Assembly (NCBI GenBank): GCA_019243075.1
Contig: JAFAUV010000296.1
Span: forward strand, 1 to 17,171
DNA: 17,171 nucleotides
DNA from: Bradyrhizobium sp.
GTDB taxonomy: Bacteria > Pseudomonadota > Alphaproteobacteria > Rhizobiales > Xanthobacteraceae
Direction of reading: 5' to 3'
The notes below the pieces were generated by a model. That model was given only the letters and a program-made list of their open reading frames with translations. It was not told the origin of the DNA and ran no database searches. The position numbers were made by a program, and so were the translations under genes. Each line of letters begins with the position of its first letter. Position 1 is the first letter of the stretch. Positions 1 to 6,650 of this stretch are shown here, in pieces.

Positions 1-74
1 TCTTATTGAGGGAGACGCGAAACTGCCCCGGTCCGGTCAATGGGGCATGTGGCTTCGCGTGAGCGGAATCTTTC

Positions 75-569
75 ATGTTCGACATCGGGTGGAGTGAACT
101 GGTCGTCATCGCGGTTGTCGCGCTGATCGCCATCGGCCCGAAAGAACTGCCGGGCGTGCTGCGCATGGTCGGCCAATGGATGGGCAAGGCGCGGCGGATG
201 GCCGCCGAATTTCAGGGCCAGTTCCAGGAAGCCATGCGCGAGGCCGAGATGGCCGACCTCAAGAAGAGCTTTGACGAGGTGAGGGAAGCGGCTACCGGCT
301 TCACCTCGGGCGGCGGCCTGATGACGTCGCTGCAGAAGGACGTGACCGAGGCGCTTCGCATCGAGGAGATCGACAAGCCCGCCGAGCCTCCCATGGTCGA
401 GCCGCCGACCGATCCGACCACACCGGAAAAGCCGACTGCCGAAACCTTCGTCGAAGCGACAGCTCACGAGGCCAGCGAGCCGCTCGCGATCACGCGCGAA
501 GTTGAGCCAGAGGGCAATATCCCCGAACCTGAGGCGACGAACGGGCTCAAGGACGCCGAAGCGTCATGA
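75..569 (+). CDS. tatB: Sec-independent protein translocase subunit TatB
   Basis: TatB is the membrane-anchored receptor partner of TatC in the twin-arginine pathway, which moves folded proteins across the inner membrane. The 164-residue product opens with the typical short N-out helix (residues about 4-21, starting MFDIGWSELVVI and ending near the IGPKELP hinge). An amphipathic, charged helix rich in Arg, Glu and Lys follows to about residue 75, then a long acidic Pro/Glu/Thr-rich tail. The FDIGWSEL opening and GPKELP hinge favour TatB over TatA. The stop overlaps the tatC start by four bases, so the two are probably translationally coupled. The ribosome site is weak (GCGGAA). tatA is normally just upstream and would lie outside the window; bases 1-74 show no gene I can name. 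Confidence 0.95.
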   Translation: MFDIGWSELVVIAVVALIAIGPKELPGVLRMVGQWMGKARRMAAEFQGQFQEAMREAEMADLKKSFDEVREAATGFTSGGGLMTSLQKDVTEALRIEEIDKPAEPPMVEPPTDPTTPEKPTAETFVEATAHEASEPLAITREVEPEGNIPEPEATNGLKDAEAS

Positions 570-1375
570 CCGACGCCGACATCGAGGCCAGCAAGGCGCC
601 GCTGCTCGATCATCTGATCGAACTGCGTTCGCGTCTGATCAAGGCGCTGTTGGGCTTCGGCGTGGCCTTCATCTTCTGCTTCTTCTTCGCCAAGCACATC
701 TACAATGTCCTGGTCTGGCCCTTCGTCTGGGTGGCGGGCGCGGAAAATTCGAAATTCATCTACACCGCGCTGCTCGAATATTTCATCACGCAGTTGAAGC
801 TCGCGCTGTTCGGCGCCGGTTTCATCTCGTTTCCGATCGTGGCCACGCAAATCTACAAATTCGTGGCGCCGGGGCTCTATCGCCATGAGCGCAACGCCTT
901 CCTGCCTTACCTGATCGCGACGCCGGTCTTCTTCGTCATGGGCGCGATGCTGGTCTATTTCGTCGTGCTGCCGATGCTGATCCGTTTCTCACTCGGCATG
1001 CAGCAGGCGGGCGGCACGGAGACCGCTCAGATCGCGCTGTTGCCGAAGGTCGGCGAATATCTCTCGCTGATGATGTCGTTGATCTTTGCCTTCGGCATCG
1101 CCTTCCAGCTTCCGGTGATCCTGACCCTGCTTGGCCGCGTCGGCATCATCACGTCGAAAATGCTGCGCGACAAGCGCCGCTATTTCATCGTGATCGCCTT
1201 CATCATCGCAGCCGTGCTGACGCCCCCCGACGTGCTGAGCCAGGCCTCGCTGGCGCTGCCGCTGCTCGCCCTCTACGAGGGCTCGATCATCGCGGTGAGC
1301 ATCGTGGAAAAGAAGGCGGCTGCCTCGCAAGGCTCTACCACCGGCGTCCCCCCGGCGGCCAATCCCGCCGAGTAG
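566..1375 (+). CDS. tatC: Sec-independent protein translocase subunit TatC
   Basis: TatC is the polytopic inner-membrane core of the twin-arginine translocase; it recognises the RR signal peptide and recruits TatB and TatA. The 269-residue protein has the family signature near its N terminus (LLDHLIELRSRL, residues 13-24) and the first periplasmic-loop motif APGLYRHER (residues 101-109) with the conserved Glu at 108. Hydrophobic segments fit the usual six membrane helices. The C-terminal tail is a short Ala/Ser/Pro-rich cytoplasmic extension after EKK. The start lies within the tatB stop (ATGA), and serS follows on the same strand after about 116 bases, a common alphaproteobacterial order. 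Identification is secure from motifs and context. Confidence 0.97.
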   Translation: MTDADIEASKAPLLDHLIELRSRLIKALLGFGVAFIFCFFFAKHIYNVLVWPFVWVAGAENSKFIYTALLEYFITQLKLALFGAGFISFPIVATQIYKFVAPGLYRHERNAFLPYLIATPVFFVMGAMLVYFVVLPMLIRFSLGMQQAGGTETAQIALLPKVGEYLSLMMSLIFAFGIAFQLPVILTLLGRVGIITSKMLRDKRRYFIVIAFIIAAVLTPPDVLSQASLALPLLALYEGSIIAVSIVEKKAAASQGSTTGVPPAANPAE

Positions 1376-1491
1376 GGCGCCTCGCCGCGATGGGCGTCGG
1401 GTTTTCGGCGCGGCGCGGCTGTTCCAAATCCACTTCATTCGGGTTACTGCAAGGCGCCGTTCTCACCGGCGCAACTCAAGGTCTGACAGCC

Positions 1492-2823
1492 ATGCACGAC
1501 ATCAAAGCGATCCGCGACAACCCCGAAGCTTTCGACGCCGGCCTGACGCGCCGCGGGCTGTCGCCACTGTCCGCTTCGCTGCTGGCGATCGACGAGAAAC
1601 GGCGCGCGGCGATCCTCGCCTCCGAGCAGGCGCAGGCGCGACGCAATGCGGCCTCGAAGGAGATCGGCGAGGCCAAGAAGGCCAAGGACGAGGCGCGCGC
1701 GGCCAAGCTGATGGCGGAAGTCGGCGAGCTGAAGAGCAGGATGCCCGAGCTAGAGCTTGCCGCCAAGGCAGCGGATGAGGAGCTTGCAAAGGAGCTTGCG
1801 GCGATCCCGAACCTGCCGCTGCCGGAAGTGCCGGACGGTGCGGACGAGCACGGCAACGTGCAGCATCATGTGTTCGGCAAGGCCCGCGAATTCGGATTCG
1901 CGCCGAAGCCGCATGACGAACTCGGCGAAGGTCTCGGGCTGATGGATTTCGCGGCCGCCGCAAAGCTGTCGGGCGCGCGTTTTGTGGTGTTGAAGAAGGG
2001 GCTCGCGCGGCTGGAGCGTGCGATCGGGCAGTTCATGCTCGATCTGCACACCAACGAGCACGGCTATACCGAGATCAATCCGCCGCTGCTCGTCCGCAAC
2101 GACGTCATGTTCGGGACCGGCCAGCTGCCGAAATTCGAGGACGATCAGTTCTGGGCTGTCAGGGGCGAATTGACGATCGCTCCCGACCACCGCCTGAAGA
2201 CCGAGCGTCTCGGGCTGATCCCGACGGCGGAGGTCTCGCTCACCAATCTCGTGCGCGAAACCATCGTCGATGAAAAAGAGCTGCCGATGCGGCTCACCGC
2301 GCTGACGCCGTGTTTCCGCGCGGAAGCGGGAGCAGCCGGTCGCGACACCCGCGGCATGATCCGCCAGCATCAATTCATCAAGGTCGAGCTGGTCTCGATC
2401 ACGACGCCCGAAACCAGCAAGGACGAGCACGAGCGGATGCTCGCCTGCGCCGAGGAGGTGTTGAGGCAGCTCGATCTGCATTACCGCGTGATGACATTGT
2501 GTGCCGGCGACATGGGTTTTTCGTCACAAAAGACCTATGACATCGAGGTGTGGATGCCCGGCCAGGGCGAGGGCGGCGCGTTCAGGGAGATTTCGAGCTG
2601 CTCGGTCTGCGGCGACTTCCAGGCGCGCCGCATGGATGCGCGTTCGCGCGGGCCTGACGGCAAGCCGCGTTTCGTGCACACGCTGAACGGCTCGGGTACC
2701 GCAGTAGGCCGTGCACTGATCGCGATCATGGAAACCTATCAGCAGCAGGGCGGCTCGATTGCAGTGCCCGACGTGTTGCAGCCCTATATGGGCGGACTCA
2801 AATTGATCGAGCCCGAGAAATAA
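1492..2823 (+). CDS. serS: Serine--tRNA ligase
   Basis: Class II seryl-tRNA synthetase charges tRNA-Ser (and tRNA-Sec where present) with serine in the cytosol. The 443-residue product starts MHDIKAIRDN, the family's usual N terminus. An in-frame ATG 102 bases upstream exists, but the extra residues (MGVGFSARRG...) do not look like SerRS and were excluded. Residues about 1-110 form the antiparallel coiled-coil arm that contacts the tRNA long variable arm. The catalytic core follows: IPTAEVSLTNLV, motif 2 around FRAEAGAAGRDTRGMIRQHQF, and motif 3 in NGSGTAVGRALIAIMETYQQ, ending VPDVLQPYMGG. Between FEDDQFW and LIPTAEV there is a somewhat longer stretch than in E. coli-type enzymes, which I believe is normal for this clade. 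A strong hairpin follows the stop. Confidence 0.97.
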   Translation: MHDIKAIRDNPEAFDAGLTRRGLSPLSASLLAIDEKRRAAILASEQAQARRNAASKEIGEAKKAKDEARAAKLMAEVGELKSRMPELELAAKAADEELAKELAAIPNLPLPEVPDGADEHGNVQHHVFGKAREFGFAPKPHDELGEGLGLMDFAAAAKLSGARFVVLKKGLARLERAIGQFMLDLHTNEHGYTEINPPLLVRNDVMFGTGQLPKFEDDQFWAVRGELTIAPDHRLKTERLGLIPTAEVSLTNLVRETIVDEKELPMRLTALTPCFRAEAGAAGRDTRGMIRQHQFIKVELVSITTPETSKDEHERMLACAEEVLRQLDLHYRVMTLCAGDMGFSSQKTYDIEVWMPGQGEGGAFREISSCSVCGDFQARRMDARSRGPDGKPRFVHTLNGSGTAVGRALIAIMETYQQQGGSIAVPDVLQPYMGGLKLIEPEK

Positions 2824-2846
2824 ATCACCTTGCGAATTTTTTCTGC

Positions 2847-2879
2847 GCGCCCGCCTTCGTTGTTGCGAATGGCGGGCGC
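2847..2879 (+). terminator. Stable GC-rich hairpin after serS, possible terminator
   Basis: A perfect nine-base stem (GCGCCCGCC at 2847-2855 against GGCGGGCGC at 2871-2879) continues past a one-base bulge into a further four-base stem (TTCG with CGAA), closing on a six-base loop. It starts 23 bases after the serS stop. The run of six T lies 5' of the stem rather than 3', so this is not a canonical intrinsic terminator on either strand. It could still stop transcription, protect the serS mRNA 3' end, or attenuate the downstream gene, which starts about 30 bases later. Confidence 0.4.
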
Positions 2880-2909
2880 CTCGCTATGTTGCGTCTCGCC
2901 TGCAGCGAG

Positions 2910-3371
2910 ATGGTTTTTATGGGTCTGCACCGCGACATTTATTGGGTTGGAAGACAATGGGCCGTTACCGGGTTTGGGGTCCAGGCCGTCGACCAGCGGC
3001 TGAAGGGCGCCTTTGACGTCGAAGCGGAGCGCCTCTGGGACGATGATCTGGCGGAGCGCATGGGCGCGCTCGCCTGGCTCAACATCAATGACTTCAACAA
3101 GGCGCTGGATCTGGCCCGCGCGCGTTTCCCCAGGGTGCCGCGCAACAGCAAGCCGCTGGTGGAAAGCGTCCTGGAGCTGGTTGAGCCCGTCGCCGGCGGG
3201 CTGCCGAAACCTGCAGCGCCGATCATGCAAACGATGCCGATCGCGGAAACCAGCCTGCCAGAGCTGGCACCGGTCGCGGCCGGGCTGCCACCGGTCAAGG
3301 CGCAACCGCTGAGCTTCCGCATCGAGCGCGCCTCGGCAAAGTTCTTGCCGCGGTGGCGGATTCGCCGCTGA
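2910..3371 (+). CDS. Conserved hypothetical protein, 150 aa, Pro-rich C-terminal half
   Basis: I do not recognise a named family. The N-terminal half reads MVFMGLHRDIYWVGRQWAVTG..., then ...RLKGAFDVEAERLWDDDLAERMGALAWLNINDFNKALDLARARFP, a compact, mostly helical stretch without signal peptide or membrane segment. The second half (from about residue 80) is a low-complexity Pro/Ala-rich linker ending in a basic tail (PRWRIRR). Start choice is uncertain: ATG at 2910 and ATG at 2919 (MGLHRDIYW) are both preceded by the GCGAGA-like site. A further upstream ATG at 2886 sits beside the hairpin. Codon use matches its neighbours. The gene converges with the cysteine-rich gene, with only 7 bases between the stops. 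Confidence 0.72.
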   Translation: MVFMGLHRDIYWVGRQWAVTGFGVQAVDQRLKGAFDVEAERLWDDDLAERMGALAWLNINDFNKALDLARARFPRVPRNSKPLVESVLELVEPVAGGLPKPAAPIMQTMPIAETSLPELAPVAAGLPPVKAQPLSFRIERASAKFLPRWRIRR

Positions 3372-3378
3372 CGGGGTC

Positions 3379-4242
3379 TCAAAACGGCGGCGTTGCCGGG
3401 CCTGGATAATAGTTGCGATAATATCGCCGCGCGCTTTCCTCCCAGCCGGACGGCCGGCGCCGTGCTGGGACGCAGCCCGAGCGGGTCACGACCATGCCAT
3501 GTGCGCAATGGCGGCGGTGCTCGTCTTCGTCCGAGGCGTCCCTGGCTTGCTCTGGCGTGGGCCGGAGCCTGCCGGGTTCGGCGCTCGGCTGTGCCGAGGT
3601 GGTGGTCGAGCCGCATTTGCCATCATGAAGCGCGCCAATGGGGCAGCGCATCGGCAAACACTTGCCCCTGGAATATTCGAGCAGATAGGTCTCGCCGTCC
3701 ATCGTCACCTGCCCGCTGCAGATGCATTTGCCGCTCACCGTCAATTCGCCGCCGAGACAGTTGTCTGCATTGGCGCGTGCGCACGTGCCACCCGCGGCAT
3801 TTCCCGCCGCCGGCATCAGGTCGTATCCTTGCGGACAGGCGCATGCGCCATCGGCGAGGGTGCCGCCGTCGCAGACGATGGCGGGCTCGGGCTGGCGCGG
3901 GCCGATATCGGCCACGCACCGTCCGCTGGCGCCCTCGAGATGCGTTCTCGTCGGGCACAGGCATCGACCGCCGTCATTGCTGGCGCCCTCGGGGCAGACG
4001 AGTGGCGGGCTTGGGGCCGCGTTGAGCGGCGGCGGTGACGGCGGTGCGGCGGCCGGTCCCGGCTCGGGCAGGGGAGGCGGCGCCTGCGACGGCTTCGCCA
4101 CGCATTGGCCGTTCCGGTAATCCTGCCAGGGAAAACAACCGTTGTCGGTCGCCAGATTCCGGCTGCCGTCCGAACGCGCCGGATCGGAAAAGGAAAAAGC
4201 CAGACAAATCAAAATCGCGGTAGCGGCAAAAATGCGGGTCAT
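3379..4242 (-). CDS. Secreted cysteine-rich modular protein
   Basis: The 287-residue product begins with a clear Sec signal peptide (MTRIFAATAILICLAFSFSDPARSDG, cleavage probably near residue 24), so it should act in the periplasm or outside. The mature part has 18 cysteines at 36, 47, 83, 94, 96, 109, 124, 134, 136, 154, 162, 173, 175, 195, 200, 210, 246 and 257. They fall into six units in which two Cys are 10-11 residues apart around a Gly-rich turn. Three units add a C-x-C and a fourth Cys (pattern C-x2-G...G-x-C-x-C-P/S). This is EGF/TIL-like in spacing, but I cannot assign a known domain. A Pro/Ala spacer (residues 52-81) and a Tyr/Pro-rich C terminus flank the modules. The start has only a weak upstream ribosome site. 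Function unknown; extracellular binding or envelope structure is speculation. Confidence 0.83.
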   Translation of the reverse strand: MTRIFAATAILICLAFSFSDPARSDGSRNLATDNGCFPWQDYRNGQCVAKPSQAPPPLPEPGPAAAPPSPPPLNAAPSPPLVCPEGASNDGGRCLCPTRTHLEGASGRCVADIGPRQPEPAIVCDGGTLADGACACPQGYDLMPAAGNAAGGTCARANADNCLGGELTVSGKCICSGQVTMDGETYLLEYSRGKCLPMRCPIGALHDGKCGSTTTSAQPSAEPGRLRPTPEQARDASDEDEHRRHCAHGMVVTRSGCVPARRRPSGWEESARRYYRNYYPGPATPPF

Positions 4243-4462
4243 GCGGCAACCCCGTCGCCATTCCCTGGAAAAAGGCCAAAACCCAACGCCATGTTACTGC
4301 CGCCGTCGGCGCGGCAAAAGCAAGTGCCGGCTTAACAATTGGTCGGCAAACACGCCATTTTCGCTTCTGACCGCCACCTCCTGGCTCGTTTGCCTCGTCT
4401 GCATTCCAGGGATAAGACGGCCCTGGAAAACATGCGGATTCGGCGGATAAGGATTTTGGCGG

Positions 4463-5230
4463 ATGCGGATTCTCTGCACCAATGATGACGGCATCCACGC
4501 GCCGGGCCTGAAGGTCGTCGAGGAAATCGCACGCGCGCTTTCCGAAGATGTCTGGATCGTGGCGCCGGAGCTCGATCAATCCGGCGTGTCGCATTCGCTG
4601 TCGCTCAATGATCCCTTGCGGTTGCGCGAGGTCGGCCCTCGGCATTTTGCCGTGCGCGGCACGCCGACCGACTGCGTCATCATGGGCGCGCGGCATATTC
4701 TTGGCGCGACCATGCCGGACATCGTACTGTCCGGCGTCAACAAGGGCCGCAACGTCGCCGAGGACGTGGTCTATTCCGGCACGATCGCCGGCGCGCTGGA
4801 AGGCACCATTCTCGGACTACCGTCATTTGCGCTGTCGCAGGAATTTTCCATGGAGACGCGCGACCATCCCCTCTGGGATACCGCGCTGAGATTTGGGCCC
4901 TCCATCATCCGCAAGGTGATCGAGGCAGGCATACCGAAGAACACCGTGATCAACGTGAACTTTCCGGCCTGTGCGCCGGATGAGGTAGCCGGCCTTCGCG
5001 TCACCCGGCAGGGCACGCGCAATCTCGGCTTCCTGAAGGTGGACCAGCGCCGAGATGGCCGCGGCAACCCCTATTTCTGGATCGGCTTCGAGCGCGCGGC
5101 GATGATGGACACGCCCGCCGAAGGCACCGATCTGGCAGCGCTTGCGGCGCGCTATGTTTCGGTGACGCCGCTCAGGCTCGATCGCACGGATGAGGTGTTT
5201 TCAGAAACGCTGACCGAGACGCTGAAATAG
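4463..5230 (+). CDS. surE: 5'/3'-nucleotidase SurE
   Basis: SurE is a metal-dependent phosphatase acting on nucleoside 5'- and 3'-monophosphates and linked to stationary-phase survival. The 255-residue protein starts directly with the family signature MRILCTNDDG. Metal ligands match the known set: D8, D9, S40 (in DQSGVSHS) and N93 (in SGVNKGRN). The RGTPTDC and YSGTIAGALEG motifs are also present. Length is typical (about 250-260). A plausible AAGGA ribosome site lies about ten bases upstream. In many proteobacteria surE is followed by pcm and nlpD; here the same three occur in order, but a reverse-strand regulator separates surE from pcm, so pcm needs its own promoter. The 220 bases upstream (4243-4462), shared with the divergent cysteine-rich gene, probably hold promoters that I cannot place. 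Confidence 0.97.
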   Translation: MRILCTNDDGIHAPGLKVVEEIARALSEDVWIVAPELDQSGVSHSLSLNDPLRLREVGPRHFAVRGTPTDCVIMGARHILGATMPDIVLSGVNKGRNVAEDVVYSGTIAGALEGTILGLPSFALSQEFSMETRDHPLWDTALRFGPSIIRKVIEAGIPKNTVINVNFPACAPDEVAGLRVTRQGTRNLGFLKVDQRRDGRGNPYFWIGFERAAMMDTPAEGTDLAALAARYVSVTPLRLDRTDEVFSETLTETLK

Positions 5231-5233
5231 CTG

Positions 5234-5611
5234 CTACGCTGGTGCGCTGCGCAGCGTAGTGTCGATCATCTTGCCGAGCGTCTCGAGCTGGAACGGTTTC
5301 TGAAGCGCGGGGCGGTCGCGATATTCCTCGGGCAGGCCGGAGGAGCCATAACCGGTCGCGAAGATAAAGGGCCGGTTGCGGGCCTTGATCAGATCGGCGA
5401 CCGGAGAAATCACCTTGCCGTTGACGTTGACGTCGAGGATTGCCAGATCGAAGTAGGTCGTTTCCGCAAGCCGCAGGGCCTCACCGATTTCGCCTGCCTC
5501 GGCGGCCACGGTGTAGCCGAGTTCCTCCAGCATGTCGGAAACCATCATCCTGATCATGACCTCGTCTTCAACGAGGAACACTGAGCCGCGTGGCGGCCGC
5601 GTCGCTGTCAT
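5234..5611 (-). CDS. Single-domain response regulator, FAT GUY type
   Basis: This 125-residue protein is a stand-alone receiver domain with no output domain. Receiver residues are all present: acidic pair E15-D16, phospho-acceptor D60 (in LAILDVNVNG), T86 and K105 (in LQKPF). The segment PFIFATGY (residues 81-88) fits the PFxFATGY signature of the alphaproteobacterial FAT GUY receivers. Known members such as Sphingomonas SdrG act in the phosphorelay controlling the PhyR-NepR-EcfG general stress response. The start at 5611 has AAGGA upstream; a longer frame to 5782 exists, but its extra 57 residues do not look like protein. The gene is convergent with surE (3 bases between stops) and divergent from pcm. 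The target kinase cannot be told from this window. An EcfG-like promoter lies about 140 bases upstream. Confidence 0.92.
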   Translation of the reverse strand: MTATRPPRGSVFLVEDEVMIRMMVSDMLEELGYTVAAEAGEIGEALRLAETTYFDLAILDVNVNGKVISPVADLIKARNRPFIFATGYGSSGLPEEYRDRPALQKPFQLETLGKMIDTTLRSAPA

Positions 5612-5748
5612 AAGATCAGTCCTTGCCCATCTTGGTTGCCGAGGTTCGCAAAATTCGTCAATGGGTGCAACGTTTAGATGGCCGGCACCGGGGACGGCGG
5701 GCCGTTGTCCTCTGCAAAGGGCGGGCAAAAATCGGGACGACGCAGCCC

Positions 5749-5773
5749 AACGTCGCGACGCCTGGCAGGTTCC
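5749..5773 (-). promoter_or_regulatory. EcfG-type general stress promoter upstream of the response regulator
   Basis: On the minus strand the sequence reads GGAAC (5773-5769), 16 bases of spacer, then CGTT (5752-5749). This is an exact match to the alphaproteobacterial EcfG sigma-factor consensus GGAAC-N16/17-CGTT. It points toward the response regulator start at 5611, giving a leader of roughly 130 bases. Nine fixed bases are expected by chance about once per four windows of this size when both strands and both spacers are counted. Its location in an intergenic region ahead of a receiver of the family that feeds this very sigma factor makes it more credible. A second GGAAC just upstream is too far from CGTT. 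Confidence 0.6.
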
Positions 5774-5878
5774 AGGTTCCATGGCTGGAACGGATGTCTG
5801 CGAGAATGCTCCGAAGCCATCGCTGCAGTTTGCATCGATAATCCGACCGGATGAATCCCCGGCAAGCTAGGCAACACC

Positions 5879-6532
5879 ATGATGTCCTCACGGCAAGGCC
5901 CACCCGAGAAGATGATGTTTCAGCTCACCCTGCGCCGCCGCGGGATCAGCGACCAGGCGGTGCTGCGGGCGCTCGAGGAGGTACCGCGCGAGGCCTTTGT
6001 CGAGGAGGGCGATCGGGCCGACGCCTACCGGGACAGCGCGCTCGGCATCGCCTGCGGACAGACCATCAGCCAACCCTTCGTGGTCGCCTACATGACCGAG
6101 CAGTTGCACCTGCGACGGCACCATCGCGTGCTCGAGATCGGTACCGGCTCCGGTTACCAGGCGGCCGTCCTGTCGAGGCTTGCCGGCCACGTGCTGACGG
6201 TGGAGCGCTTTCGCACTCTGGCCGATGCCGCCCGCCGGCGGCTTGAGCAGACGGGTTGCGACAATGTCGAGGTGATGCTCGCCGACGGCCTCAACCTTCC
6301 CGCCAAGATCGGCCCGTTCGACCGCATCATCGTCACTGCGGCGATGGAGAATATTCCGGAAAACCTCACCGACCGCCTGGAGACAGATGGTATCCTGATC
6401 GCGCCGGTCGGGCCGCATCACGGCGTGCAGACGCTGGTTCGCCTCGTCAGAACCAAGAGCGGCCTGGAGCGGAAAGAGCTGGTGGACGTGCGCTTTGTGC
6501 CGGCGCTGCCGGGGATTGCGCGCGAACTCTAA
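5879..6532 (+). CDS. pcm: Protein-L-isoaspartate O-methyltransferase
   Basis: Pcm methylates L-isoaspartyl residues formed by ageing of Asp and Asn, using S-adenosylmethionine, and so starts their repair in the cytosol. The 217-residue protein carries GQTISQP (residues 60-66), a family hallmark near the substrate site, and SAM motif I in VLEIGTGSGYQAAVL (84-98). FDRIIVTAAMENIP follows as a later motif of the methyltransferase fold. Length matches the family (about 205-220). Two adjacent ATGs (5879 and 5882) could start it; the ribosome site is weak either way. Upstream is a 267-base region shared with the divergent response regulator. The nlpD-like gene follows after 118 bases, so the surE-pcm-nlpD order is kept. 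Confidence 0.96.
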   Translation: MMSSRQGPPEKMMFQLTLRRRGISDQAVLRALEEVPREAFVEEGDRADAYRDSALGIACGQTISQPFVVAYMTEQLHLRRHHRVLEIGTGSGYQAAVLSRLAGHVLTVERFRTLADAARRRLEQTGCDNVEVMLADGLNLPAKIGPFDRIIVTAAMENIPENLTDRLETDGILIAPVGPHHGVQTLVRLVRTKSGLERKELVDVRFVPALPGIAREL

Positions 6533-6583
6533 TCCAATCCGTGAATTCCGGATCGGCAGTCTCGCCAAGGCCTTACCGCCGGC

Positions 6584-6599
6584 TTAAGCGGTTATTTAC
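6584..6599 (+). promoter_or_regulatory. Possible CtrA-type site upstream of the nlpD-like gene
   Basis: TTAA (6584-6587), seven bases, then TTTAC (6595-6599) matches the CtrA consensus TTAA-N7-TTAAC with one mismatch. It lies about 50 bases before the start of a division-linked envelope gene, where cell-cycle control by CtrA would make sense. A single degenerate AT-rich site is weak evidence. Confidence 0.25.
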
Positions 6600-6650
6600 T
6601 GGCAATGTGTTTACTCAAAGGCGTCGTTTGTTGCGTACCAGTGAGTAATC

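Noticed and set aside
1390..1491. N-terminal extension of SerS
   Set aside because: The 34 extra residues lack similarity to SerRS, and MHDIKAIRDN is the family's usual start.
5612..5782. 57-residue N-terminal extension of the response regulator
   Set aside because: The receiver fold starts near the ATG at 5611, which has a ribosome site; the extension overlaps the EcfG-like promoter and is not protein-like.
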